From Paenibacillus sp. JZ16 (GTDB lineage Bacteria; Bacillota; Bacilli; Paenibacillales; Paenibacillaceae), in the NCBI RefSeq assembly GCF_015326965.1, contig NZ_CP017659.1, forward strand, positions 1,240,001 to 1,304,000: a stretch of DNA of 64,000 nucleotides, read 5' to 3'. The notes beneath the pieces are model-generated. The model searched no databases. It saw only the letters and a program-made list of their open reading frames with translations, and was not told the DNA's origin. Below, one piece after another: positions 34,065-42,631 of this stretch (position 1 is its first letter; the number at the start of each line of letters is the position of its first letter). The translations under genes and the position numbers were made by a program.

Positions 34065-35390
34065 CTACTTCGCGTATACCGCCTCGATCTTACTCTGTAA
34101 TTCGTCCACTGCTTGCTGGGCCGTGAAGCCTGAATCCAGCAGCATTTTTTGGAAGACGTCGTTGACATATCGAAGGTTATAAATCTCTCCAGCTTTCGGG
34201 TTATACTCCCCAGGGTATCCAAGGAAAGCGAAATGTGCGATGGAGTCGACGAATCCTTTATTCTTCTCCTCCTGCCAGACGGACTCGTTTGCCAGATCCG
34301 TGTAGATCGGACCGGTCAATGGAGCCCCGTTCTGCACCCACTGGCCGTACCACGTTTTGTCCGTCATATATTCGATGAAGGATTTGGCGAGCTCCTTGTT
34401 CCGGGATGCCTTGAATATGCCCAGATTGTTGCTAATGCCAGGCACTACAGCTCCCTTCGGTCCTGCGGGCAGCATGGCGATCCCTGTATTCTCGTACAAT
34501 TCGGGATTATCGTTCTTGATCGTCGCAGCCAAGCTGCCGACGTTGAAGATCATGGCCGATTGGCCGCTTAAATACGATTTGTTATTGCCGCTGTCATCCC
34601 ATCCGATAGAGCTTGGAGGCGTCACCTTATCTTCGATGAAAATGTCCCTGATCAACTGAACCGCCTGAAGAGTTTCGGGCGAATTCACCGCCACGTTCTT
34701 GCCGTCCTCGATATCGAGGGAACCTCCGTAGGACCAGATGATCGCCCGGGTCAGCCATTCGGCATCCGAATTGCCTTTCCCATAACCGAGTCCTGCACCG
34801 TATATCCCTTTGGAAGGATCCGAAAGTGCCTTCGCCATTTCGCGGAATTCTTCCCAGGTTCCAGGCGGCTCGCTGTATCCGGCAGCCTGAAGCATGTCCT
34901 TACGGTAATATAAGGCCGTGGACTCGGTCCAGAACGGAACTCCGTATAACTTGTCCTCGAACGTTACGGAGGTTTTCAAGCTGTCCTGTATTTCCCCGTT
35001 TGCGTTCTCCACGCTACCCACAACGTCGGAAACATCCTCTAGAACGTCCTTGGCATAGAATTGTCCGACTTCCTGGTAGCCGAAGAAGGAGACGTCCGGC
35101 GTTGTACCCGATTCGATGGCTGCCGACCATTTCGGATAAAAATCCTCGTACGCGATAAACTCCACGTTGACATTCACATCATGCTCTTCCCCGAACTGTT
35201 TTGCCCTCTCTTGGATCATCTGGTTCTGCTCTTCGAACATCTGCTTCTTCATCCAAAATGTCAGGGTTTTCTTCCCCGGATCGACGTTTCCCGATCCGCT
35301 GCCTCCCGTTCCTCCTACGCTGCACCCTGCCATCAATATCATGGCTAAAGCTGCCGTTACCCAGCGAATGGAGTTTTTCTTCATCTTCAT
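34065..35390 (-). CDS. extracellular sugar-binding lipoprotein
   Basis: 441-residue solute-binding protein of family 1, first gene of the importer/dehydrogenase/aldolase operon. Lipoprotein signal with Cys23 in M-A-G-C, a Gly/Ser linker, then the family pattern VPFWTESTALYYRKDMLQAAGY and PPGTWEEFREMAKAL. ATG at 35390 has GAGGGGTGA 5-8 bases upstream. It directly follows, but is separated by a terminator from, the response-regulator gene whose product probably controls it. Confidence 0.93.
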   Translation of the reverse strand: MKMKKNSIRWVTAALAMILMAGCSVGGTGGSGSGNVDPGKKTLTFWMKKQMFEEQNQMIQERAKQFGEEHDVNVNVEFIAYEDFYPKWSAAIESGTTPDVSFFGYQEVGQFYAKDVLEDVSDVVGSVENANGEIQDSLKTSVTFEDKLYGVPFWTESTALYYRKDMLQAAGYSEPPGTWEEFREMAKALSDPSKGIYGAGLGYGKGNSDAEWLTRAIIWSYGGSLDIEDGKNVAVNSPETLQAVQLIRDIFIEDKVTPPSSIGWDDSGNNKSYLSGQSAMIFNVGSLAATIKNDNPELYENTGIAMLPAGPKGAVVPGISNNLGIFKASRNKELAKSFIEYMTDKTWYGQWVQNGAPLTGPIYTDLANESVWQEEKNKGFVDSIAHFAFLGYPGEYNPKAGEIYNLRYVNDVFQKMLLDSGFTAQQAVDELQSKIEAVYAK

Positions 35391-35530
35391 TATGTTCACC
35401 CCTCATATAGTGGAATGTCCTTACACCATTCATTGTAAGGGCTTCATAAACAGGGTTAAATGATATAGGCTTAACATCCGCTCTCCTTACTTAACATGAT
35501 GCCGCAATCGAAAACAGCGGCCGAATTACA

Positions 35531-35570
35531 CAAAAAAAAGCCCGCTTCCAGCGCAAACGCATGGCTGGAA
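35531..35570 (-). terminator. terminator of the sensor/response-regulator operon
   Basis: TTCCAGC/GCTGGAA stem (35546-35552 with 35564-35570), then a run of eight T in the minus direction. Confidence 0.75.
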
Positions 35571-35591
35571 ACGGACGGCATACAGGCTTTA

Positions 35592-37244
35592 TTAGGGCTT
35601 TCCGGCTTCCAAGCTGTTTCGGTATTCTTGGGGCGTCACGGAATAATACTTTTTGAACACCCGAATAAAATAGTTCGGGTTGTGGTATCCCAGCTTCAGG
35701 GCAACTTCGAAGCTCTTCAAGGAGTGGTCGGCCAGCAGTTCGGCCGCTTGCTCCATCTTCAACCGGAGCACATAATCACTTAAGTTCGATCCGGTCTCCA
35801 TTTTAAAGAGGCGGGACACGTGAACCGGATGCATATACATATGATCCGCAATGGCTTGAAGAGAAATATCCTGAGACAGATGGTCCCGTATGAACCGTTT
35901 CATCCGGGACACGGAAGCGCTCCGGTCGCTGCGCGTTGCCTGTTCTGCGCTCGACTCCAGTAGAGGCAGCACTTGACCCACCCATTTGCCGAGCGTGGCC
36001 GCGGTTGTGCATTGCGACAGTCCCGTTACGTCCGCAAGGGACGCTCCGACAATATCGGCCAGACTGCGTCCGTTCTTGTGCGCATAGGCACTTAACGAGG
36101 AGTATATAAAGAAAAAGGCTTCGATTACATGCTCCTGCGATTGGCTGTGCGCGAGCGACAATTCCTTGAGGATCTGCTCAAGCTTCTCTTTGATCTGCTT
36201 CCAACTGCCGGATTCCAGCAAATGAGGGAGAAGCGGGGGCTCATAACACTTTTGCAAGGAACGGACCGGATGAAGCTCCTCTTCATCTTCTGCGTAAACG
36301 AACATATCACTGTGACTGCCGATATGGCGGCGCAAAGCGAAAAGACTGTCCTGGTACAGCTTTCGGACATCTTCCGGAAAGAAACCTCGTTTTCCTATCA
36401 GGACGGAGATCGTTCCTTTCAGGTAACGGCTGACGTTCATCTGTAACTGCGCCGCGAGATGCTTGAGTTCATTTTCCTGTGCATGCCCATGGGGGTGCAT
36501 CCTGTCCGCCGATTCATCGCTTACAAAAACAAAAAAGACGAGATATCCGTGTATGTCCCTGCATCGCCACAACCGAAACCGTTCCCCGAAGATCTCGTCC
36601 GCCATGTTACCGATCGCGTACTCCATGATGGAGGAGTCATAAGGACTCATTTCCGTCAAGCGGTCCTCCATCCGTACGAGCATCAAGGCCGCTTGATTGC
36701 CGATGGCGGATTTCATTTCAAGCAGCTCCAGTTTTTCGGCCCAAACGTTCTTCGGTGATTTCATGCCTTGAAGCAGCTGATTCAGAAATTCGCCTCGAAT
36801 TTGAGGCAGATTAGCTCGAAAAGCCTGAACCGCACGGTTGTAGGTTTCGCTGGACTCACGCTCCTGCCGCAGCGATTCCACAGCTCCGCCTACTTTTTCA
36901 AGCACGACTTCGTCGCTGACGGGTTTAAGCAGGTATTCGTAAGTGCCAAGCGTTATAGCTTCTTTCGCGTAAGCAAACTCGGCATAACCGGACAGCAGGA
37001 TCGTTTTGATCTTCTTCCATCTCGATCTCGTGATCTCGATAAGCTCGAGCCCGTTCATCCGTGGCATCGTGATGTCGGAAATCATAATGTCGACCGGCTG
37101 CGTCTGCAGTATTTCCAGCGCTTCGAAAGCGGAGTATGCCTTGCGCACCTCATCAATCCCGATTGTCTGCCAAGGTATCGTATGCGCCAGCCCCTCTACT
37201 ACGCTTGCTTCATCATCAACAATCAGCAATGTATACAACATCAT
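35592..37244 (-). CDS. AraC-type response regulator (YesN-like)
   Basis: 550-residue two-component response regulator. A receiver domain at 1-125 has the acidic pair VDDE, phospho-acceptor Asp57 in MISDITMP, and KPVSDE at the switch lysine. A middle region of about 300 residues is followed by an AraC double helix-turn-helix at the C terminus (SLQAIADHMYMHPVHVSRLF; SFEVALKLGYHNPNYFIRVF). The start overlaps the kinase stop; ATG 37244, ATG 37241 and TTG 37238 are all in frame. TTG fits the GGGGGG ribosome site and the usual family N terminus MYxLLIVDDE best, so the true start may be two codons inside the interval given. Confidence 0.93.
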   Translation of the reverse strand: MMLYTLLIVDDEASVVEGLAHTIPWQTIGIDEVRKAYSAFEALEILQTQPVDIMISDITMPRMNGLELIEITRSRWKKIKTILLSGYAEFAYAKEAITLGTYEYLLKPVSDEVVLEKVGGAVESLRQERESSETYNRAVQAFRANLPQIRGEFLNQLLQGMKSPKNVWAEKLELLEMKSAIGNQAALMLVRMEDRLTEMSPYDSSIMEYAIGNMADEIFGERFRLWRCRDIHGYLVFFVFVSDESADRMHPHGHAQENELKHLAAQLQMNVSRYLKGTISVLIGKRGFFPEDVRKLYQDSLFALRRHIGSHSDMFVYAEDEEELHPVRSLQKCYEPPLLPHLLESGSWKQIKEKLEQILKELSLAHSQSQEHVIEAFFFIYSSLSAYAHKNGRSLADIVGASLADVTGLSQCTTAATLGKWVGQVLPLLESSAEQATRSDRSASVSRMKRFIRDHLSQDISLQAIADHMYMHPVHVSRLFKMETGSNLSDYVLRLKMEQAAELLADHSLKSFEVALKLGYHNPNYFIRVFKKYYSVTPQEYRNSLEAGKP

Positions 37245-38953
37245 CCCCCCCTTGCCCTACTTGGATCTTCCCAGCATAATTCTACGCGAAGCCCTCCTGA
37301 CGGCGATTCCGAGAAGGTCAAACCCGCATGTTTGCCGTACCGGGTGATCAGTCTCTGATGAATGTTCCACAGACCGAATCCCCCGCTTTCGTTCAAAGGC
37401 TCCTCGACCTGCCGCTTCAGCTTGTCGATGATGCCAACGTCCATGCCCTGGCCGTTGTTGTCAATTCTGATTCTGCATCGACTCCCTTCGGTTTCTCCGG
37501 AAATATGAATCATCGCAAAATCCAATTGATCCTCAACGCCATGAATGACGGCATTCTCCACGATAGGCTGGAGCAATAAACGCGGAATCTCCAGCTGCAT
37601 CATGCTTTCGGGAACCTCGATCTCGAAGGTTAGGCGCTGAAGTCGCAGCATCTGAATCGTTAAATAATTGTCCACCAGCTTCACTTCCTCTTCAAGCGGC
37701 GCGGTCGGATTTTCCAGTCGAGTCGTGTACCGGTAATACTCCCCCAAGTTCAGAGCCATGGCTACGACAGCTTCCTTCTCACCGAGATTTGCCATGTTCT
37801 TGATGTAAAACAGGCAGTTATACAGGAAGTGAGGGTTAATTTGCGATTGGAGCTGCTTAAGCGTGGCTTCCTTGGATCGCAAAGACTCTTTGTATACCCG
37901 TTCGATGAGCTCCTCGATCTGCTCCGCCATATTATTGAAGGAATGGAACAGATACATGAATTCGTTCTTCGGCACATCCTTCAGACGCGTCATATATTGA
38001 CCGTCCCTGATCCTTCTTACCGCATGAAGCAGGCGGGAAATCGGACGCTGAACATTGCGGTACAACAACAATGTCAGCAGTAAGACGAGAACAAGCAGGA
38101 GCGATACGGAAATGTAAAAGAGGGTGCTGCTTAAAGTGATCGGCGAATAAACGCTGTCCAGTCGGACGAAATCCACCAGATACCAGCCCAAACTGCTGGA
38201 CAAGACGTAATTCATTACATATTTGCCCTGCCCGGATTGCACGATTCGGCTGCCCTCTTCCCCAAGCTGCATCTCGTTCAGGATGCCGGCCGCCATTTGT
38301 ATCGTCTCCTCGACCGATGTGCTGTTGGCAATAACAGTTCCGTCAGGTGCATACAGGAAGGGCTCGCTGTCCCCATCCTGTTTCAACCGATTCAGCATAT
38401 TGACCAGATTCTGGTCGGTGAAACGGACCTCCACGATCAGATCCTGTGAAGAAGCGGACGTTCTCATCCAGCTGAAAAAAGCTTGTCCTCGCGAATCCCG
38501 ATGATAAGACCAGTTCTGCTCATGGGCATGAGCCAAGTATTCGGCATCATACCTTGCCGACAAGTCGGTAGTCAGCAATTCTTGATACTGCATTACGTAC
38601 ATTAGGATTTGGCTGTCCCAGCTGCTCGTTGCAATCTGCATATTCAACATATCCGTGATCCGCTGCTGGCTGTCGATTCGTTCCATGAGAGTGCTTCGTG
38701 AGCGCTCCGCCAGATAACTCTTGATCCCGTCATCATTGCTCGCAATCACCGAATATTTGGTTAGCTGATCGATCATGTTGTCCATCTGACTCATGAAAAA
38801 CGTCAGTCGGTTCCGCTGGCCCTCCTCCACAGCCGAACGAACGACGTTGATGCTGACCTGATGGGAGTAGGCATACAGCAAAATAATCGGAATAACCAAG
38901 ACCGCCAGCAGTGTTGTTAGCTTCGCAAACGTACTTGTTCTTAACCGCTTCAT
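37241..38953 (-). CDS. sensor histidine kinase (YesM-like)
   Basis: 570-residue membrane sensor. Membrane segments at about 12-32 and 290-312 flank an outer sensing domain of about 255 residues; a HAMP linker follows (RPISRLLHAVRRIRDGQY), then the His_kinase domain with phospho-acceptor SQINPHFLYNCLF and an ATPase domain (VENAVIHGVEDQ; GGFGLWNIHQRL). ATG at 38953 or the TTG just before it follow GGGGG; a longer open frame into the binding-protein gene is not supported. It lies 34 bases after the binding-protein gene and overlaps the response-regulator gene by 4 bases. Confidence 0.92.
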   Translation of the reverse strand: MKRLRTSTFAKLTTLLAVLVIPIILLYAYSHQVSINVVRSAVEEGQRNRLTFFMSQMDNMIDQLTKYSVIASNDDGIKSYLAERSRSTLMERIDSQQRITDMLNMQIATSSWDSQILMYVMQYQELLTTDLSARYDAEYLAHAHEQNWSYHRDSRGQAFFSWMRTSASSQDLIVEVRFTDQNLVNMLNRLKQDGDSEPFLYAPDGTVIANSTSVEETIQMAAGILNEMQLGEEGSRIVQSGQGKYVMNYVLSSSLGWYLVDFVRLDSVYSPITLSSTLFYISVSLLLVLVLLLTLLLYRNVQRPISRLLHAVRRIRDGQYMTRLKDVPKNEFMYLFHSFNNMAEQIEELIERVYKESLRSKEATLKQLQSQINPHFLYNCLFYIKNMANLGEKEAVVAMALNLGEYYRYTTRLENPTAPLEEEVKLVDNYLTIQMLRLQRLTFEIEVPESMMQLEIPRLLLQPIVENAVIHGVEDQLDFAMIHISGETEGSRCRIRIDNNGQGMDVGIIDKLKRQVEEPLNESGGFGLWNIHQRLITRYGKHAGLTFSESPSGGLRVELCWEDPSRARGG

Positions 38954-38987
38954 CAAAAAACATACCCCCGTGTCAGAGCGATTCGCT

Positions 38988-40292
38988 CTACTTCTCGCTG
39001 TCGATAAGTTCTTGCAATTGAACGTTTGCCGACTCCGCAGCAACCCCAACATCTTCGCCGATGAGTCCCTTCACTACGATGCTGCCGATAATGTCCCGTG
39101 CTTCCTTCACGTGAATGACTTTTGGACGATCATAGCTCATTCCGATCGGGATGGATTCATTGATCACCGGAATCAGCTCCTCCGGAAAGCCGGAGATGCC
39201 TTCCTTGTCATGCCACAGCGAGCTCCGGGCTCCCGGGTTACCAATCCTCTGGGCTTGCAGCACCATGTCCCGGCCCGAGGCCCACTCGATGAAAGCCCAG
39301 GCCGCATCCTTGCGGGCCGATTTCGCATTGATCGCGATGCCCCAAGCGGTAGTGCTGTAGGGCTTGCGGCCGGCATCGCCTGCCGGAAACAGCGCATACC
39401 CAATCTTCTCCTTCGCCAGTCCTGATTGCGTGAGCATGGGGTAGATCGCGCTGGCATCGGTGAAAAACGCCGCCTTTCCTTGAGCGAATAACTCCGCGGA
39501 CTGAGTCCAACTGTAGTTCAGCACATCCGGTGGACCATATTTTCCGAGGAGCCTTACATACCGTTCAATACCCTTGACCGCTTCCTTTGAGTTCAGTACC
39601 GCCTGATCCTCATTCGTAAAATTTCCGCCTTCGGAGTATACGAAGGACGAGAGCTGGGTGACGAGAGCGCTTCGCTGCCCTCTTGCAACAAAACCGTAGA
39701 CGCCACGCTCGGGATCGTGCACCTGCTTGACCGCCCCTTCCAGCTCGTCCAAAGTCTGCGGCACTTCGATTTCTTTTTTCTCCAGCAAATCCTTGCGATA
39801 AAATAGAATCTGCTGCTCGGTTGAAAGCGGGACGGCAAGCAGCTTTCCGTTCACCGTTACCGATTCCAGCGCCGTTGACGAAAAATCGGCAAAGTCGTAA
39901 CGTGGATCCGATTCGGCATACGATTCCAAGGGCGTTAGCCAGCCATTGTTCTCATACAAACTCAGCTCTTCCAAAGGCCGGATCATGAACACGTCGGGAC
40001 TTTCGCTACCTACGGTCATCTGAACGAACATCTTTTGGCTGAGCTGCTCATTGGTCAACGCTTGAAAATCAACCTTGATGCCCGTCTCCTTCTCGAATTC
40101 GGGAAGATGGGCGCGAAGGATATCCGCAACTGGGTTTTTGGCCATATATGCGGTAATCCGCACGTTGTCAAACGGTCGTTCCGATTCGGACATGCTGCTG
40201 TCAGCTCCGTTCCTCCCCGCCATACATCCAGCTGCCGACACCATCATGACGACAATCCATAACACCCTACAGAAACGTCCTGCAGCCTTCAT
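38988..40292 (-). CDS. sugar-binding lipoprotein paired with a two-component system
   Basis: 434-residue solute-binding protein family 1 lipoprotein with Cys23 in A-A-G-C. Typical stretches are EQQILFYRKDLLEKKEIEVP and YSTTAWGIAINAKSARKDAAW. ATG with GGAGGGGG 6 bases upstream. It is the first gene of an operon with the sensor kinase and response regulator and has no permease beside it, whereas the importer downstream has its own binding protein. A role as extracellular ligand receptor for the kinase is therefore as likely as transport. A cre-like site lies 37-50 bases upstream of the start. Confidence 0.9.
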   Translation of the reverse strand: MKAAGRFCRVLWIVVMMVSAAGCMAGRNGADSSMSESERPFDNVRITAYMAKNPVADILRAHLPEFEKETGIKVDFQALTNEQLSQKMFVQMTVGSESPDVFMIRPLEELSLYENNGWLTPLESYAESDPRYDFADFSSTALESVTVNGKLLAVPLSTEQQILFYRKDLLEKKEIEVPQTLDELEGAVKQVHDPERGVYGFVARGQRSALVTQLSSFVYSEGGNFTNEDQAVLNSKEAVKGIERYVRLLGKYGPPDVLNYSWTQSAELFAQGKAAFFTDASAIYPMLTQSGLAKEKIGYALFPAGDAGRKPYSTTAWGIAINAKSARKDAAWAFIEWASGRDMVLQAQRIGNPGARSSLWHDKEGISGFPEELIPVINESIPIGMSYDRPKVIHVKEARDIIGSIVVKGLIGEDVGVAAESANVQLQELIDSEK

Positions 40293-40328
40293 AACTCCCC
40301 CTCCTGTTCAGTCGGTCATAAATCGATA

Positions 40329-40342
40329 TTAAAGCGTTTACA
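40329..40342. promoter_or_regulatory. cre-like site upstream of the binding-protein/kinase operon
   Basis: TTAAAGCGTTTACA; its complement TGTAAACGCTTTAA fits the cre consensus except for the next-to-last base. Confidence 0.5.
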
Positions 40343-40463
40343 ATGAAGAAGACACTGAAAAAATTTAACATATGGTACACATATTTAGCATCAAGTATAG
40401 TCCTGATTCTCATACGGCTTTTCGGCAGACGAAATACCCCTCTTTATCAAAGACTTTATTTAA

Positions 40464-40500
40464 ACAAAAAAGCCGCTGATCACACTCCAAATCAGCGGCT
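40464..40500 (-). terminator. terminator of the copper-amine-oxidase-stalk protein gene
   Basis: Perfect 10-bp stem AGCCGCTGAT/ATCAGCGGCT with a 10-base loop, then a T run in the minus direction. Confidence 0.85.
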
Positions 40501-40511
40501 AAGAAATTTAC

Positions 40512-41453
40512 CTATTCTGCTTCCTCTTCATAAACAACAACGGTCTGACTTTCTGATTCCCACTTGACGGTTGCATTCAATGCCTCACTTATAAAGCGTA
40601 CGGGTACATACGTATTGCCCTTGGTAACGGTAGCCGGGGCATCCAACGAGACCTTCTTGCCATTAACGGTTGCTGTTTTACTGCCGATGAGGAGTTGAAT
40701 GCTCACCCCGTCCTTCGTGACGGTGATGGAACGCTTTTCAGGATCCCATATTACCTCTGCTTCCAAAGCCTCGGCAATAGCGCGAAAAGGAACATAGGTA
40801 TTGCCTTTTTTGACAAAAGGCTCGGTGTCAGAAGCTTCGCCGTTCACATACAGCTGAACCCCATTCTTTTTACCTGCCTTTTTGTTGAGCTTACCCAAGG
40901 TTTTGTATAGATCCAGATTTTTAAAATTTGCTTGAATGGCTTCTTCTTGCAAATACACAGCGTCAGTTACGTTACCGTTTGTTTCAAGCATGCCCGCAGC
41001 CGCTTCTAACGCCTTGTCCTTTTCAATAATGGCTTCCAGCTGTTGTTGTTGCTCGTCCGTCAGCTTGGCCGCATATTCGGTAAGCAAAATATTCGCTAAA
41101 ACGGCGCCTGCCGGTTTATCTTCTACGTTTTGAATAGCATTTAGCAAACCTTTGTATCCTTGGTGCCCTTTGTTCTTGGCGTCCGCTTTATCGGTGGAGC
41201 TGTCGTTTGTGCTCTCTGTTTCTGAAGGTGCGGAATCATCCACTTGGTCTTCTTCTTTGCTGGTCGTAACCGATGCCTCGACTTCATCGATTTGATGCTC
41301 TTCATTTCGAGTTTCTTTTTCTTTAGGTCCTTTTGGCGATGCCACGTTACTTGTCTTGCCAGCTGGGGTGTTAGCCGGTTTGGCTGAGATCGTGCCTGCG
41401 GCGGTTGCAAACATCAGTGCCGCACTGGTGAGCAGGATGACTGTTTTTTTCAT
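40512..41453 (-). CDS. secreted protein with copper-amine-oxidase N-terminal-like stalk domains
   Basis: 313 residues. Signal peptide ends near ISA-KP (about residue 24). Residues 25-90 are low-complexity and highly charged (Lys, Glu, Asp, Ser, Thr), then a helical part (about 95-195), and a C-terminal pair of half-repeats of the stalk domain: NTYVPFRAIAEALEAEVIWD and NTYVPVRFISEALNATVKWE, each followed by a TVTK/VVVY strand. These domains are common on Paenibacillus cell-surface proteins and need not imply copper or oxidase activity. ATG at 41453 has AGGAGGA 7 bases upstream. Confidence 0.88.
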   Translation of the reverse strand: MKKTVILLTSAALMFATAAGTISAKPANTPAGKTSNVASPKGPKEKETRNEEHQIDEVEASVTTSKEEDQVDDSAPSETESTNDSSTDKADAKNKGHQGYKGLLNAIQNVEDKPAGAVLANILLTEYAAKLTDEQQQQLEAIIEKDKALEAAAGMLETNGNVTDAVYLQEEAIQANFKNLDLYKTLGKLNKKAGKKNGVQLYVNGEASDTEPFVKKGNTYVPFRAIAEALEAEVIWDPEKRSITVTKDGVSIQLLIGSKTATVNGKKVSLDAPATVTKGNTYVPVRFISEALNATVKWESESQTVVVYEEEAE

Positions 41454-41556
41454 GATAATTCCTCCTGAATGATCAAAAATATACGCACCTTCATTATCGG
41501 CAGAATAAATAGACTTCAATAGATATACGTTAAATTGAAGATTCGCAGTTAAAATG

Positions 41557-41582
41557 AAAAAGTCGCCCTAATGGCGACTTTT
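41557..41582. terminator. terminator after the GNAT gene
   Basis: AAAAGTCGCC/GGCGACTTTT 10-bp perfect stem with a 5-base loop; works in the minus direction and possibly both. Confidence 0.8.
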
Positions 41583-41601
41583 CTGCACTTATATCATTTT
41601 G

Positions 41602-42426
41602 TCATTTGCATTCATATTTATAATAATTTTGTACATGCACTGCCTCAAATCCAACCGACTCATATAATCTCAAAGCATGGTCGTTTCTCGTTTCGACTTC
41701 TAAGTGTACCGTATAACCGGCAGAGCTTTGCTCTTTAACGACTTGGCGAAGCGCTTTTCTGCCTATGCCTCTGCCCTGATATTCCGGCAAAATGGAGAAA
41801 CCATAAATCCACGCCTGCCCCTCTTCACGGCTCACCCGAAGTTTTCCAACCGTTTCTTCGTTCACGTCAATCATGAGCATATCCACATGATCCGCAAAAC
41901 GGTGGTTTTCCATCGCTCTGGCGTCATCCTCGTCCAATCCGAACGCCGTTACGGATAAATGAACGCTCATTTCGAAATCCTCTTCAGTTGCCTGTCTCAG
42001 AAGAATATCGTCCGTGTCCTCCAGAGGTGTATGCCGCCATTCCATTTGATGCTCCGAGAATGCATATTCAGCACCTTGTTTATTCAAAAAGAATACTGCC
42101 GCATCGGATCCCGCAGGCGCGTTCAGCAAGATTTTCTTGTATCCATTTGATTTTACATATTCCATTGCCAGGTGAAACAACCGCCCAAAATGTCCTTTTC
42201 GACGTTCACTTGGCTTTACCATGCCGCATACCTCGACAGTAGAACCAAACGCATACAGACCTAAAAATGCTATAAGTTCGCCATTCTCATCATAATGAAA
42301 ATAATCGAACGGCTCCGTTTTGCGTTCTCTAAGCATGTCCCAGTTAAGCTTCAGTTGTACATGATCATGAATTTCACACTCTTTTTGCAATTGTTCAATC
42401 TCTTGTAGTTGCTGTGTCGTTAACAT
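41602..42426 (-). CDS. GNAT-family N-acetyltransferase with two acetyltransferase domains
   Basis: 274 residues in two GNAT halves. The first has CGMVKPSERRKGHFGRLFHL (about 72-91), the second GFSILPEYQGRGIGRKALRQ (about 205-224), where the Q-G-R-G-I-G pattern is the acetyl-CoA pyrophosphate loop; the first copy has only R-R-K-G-H-F-G. The C-terminal stretch LYESVGFEAVHVQNYYKYEC is typical. Substrate unknown. ATG at 42426 with AAAGGAGG 4-5 bases upstream; the longer frame crosses that site. Stands alone. Confidence 0.88.
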   Translation of the reverse strand: MLTTQQLQEIEQLQKECEIHDHVQLKLNWDMLRERKTEPFDYFHYDENGELIAFLGLYAFGSTVEVCGMVKPSERRKGHFGRLFHLAMEYVKSNGYKKILLNAPAGSDAAVFFLNKQGAEYAFSEHQMEWRHTPLEDTDDILLRQATEEDFEMSVHLSVTAFGLDEDDARAMENHRFADHVDMLMIDVNEETVGKLRVSREEGQAWIYGFSILPEYQGRGIGRKALRQVVKEQSSAGYTVHLEVETRNDHALRLYESVGFEAVHVQNYYKYECK

Positions 42427-42562
42427 ATTTCCTCCTTTCACCTGTCGCATCAATAAACTCAGTTATATATATTCGAACACTAGCCGGGAGACAACATATT
42501 TGTCTGCTGAGTTCTACTTTATCATACTTACATGATGAGGGGGCGTTGACTGACCGCCCACA

Positions 42563-42595
42563 GAAAAAAGAACTTGTGGCTACATGCCAACAAGT
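42563..42595 (-). terminator. terminator of the SLH surface-protein gene
   Basis: ACTTGT/ACAAGT and GGC/GCC stems around a 5-base loop, followed in the minus direction by six T; 37 bases past the stop. Confidence 0.75.
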
Positions 42596-42631
42596 CCTTC
42601 TTTTATTCAACACTCGTTAATCCACGCCTTT

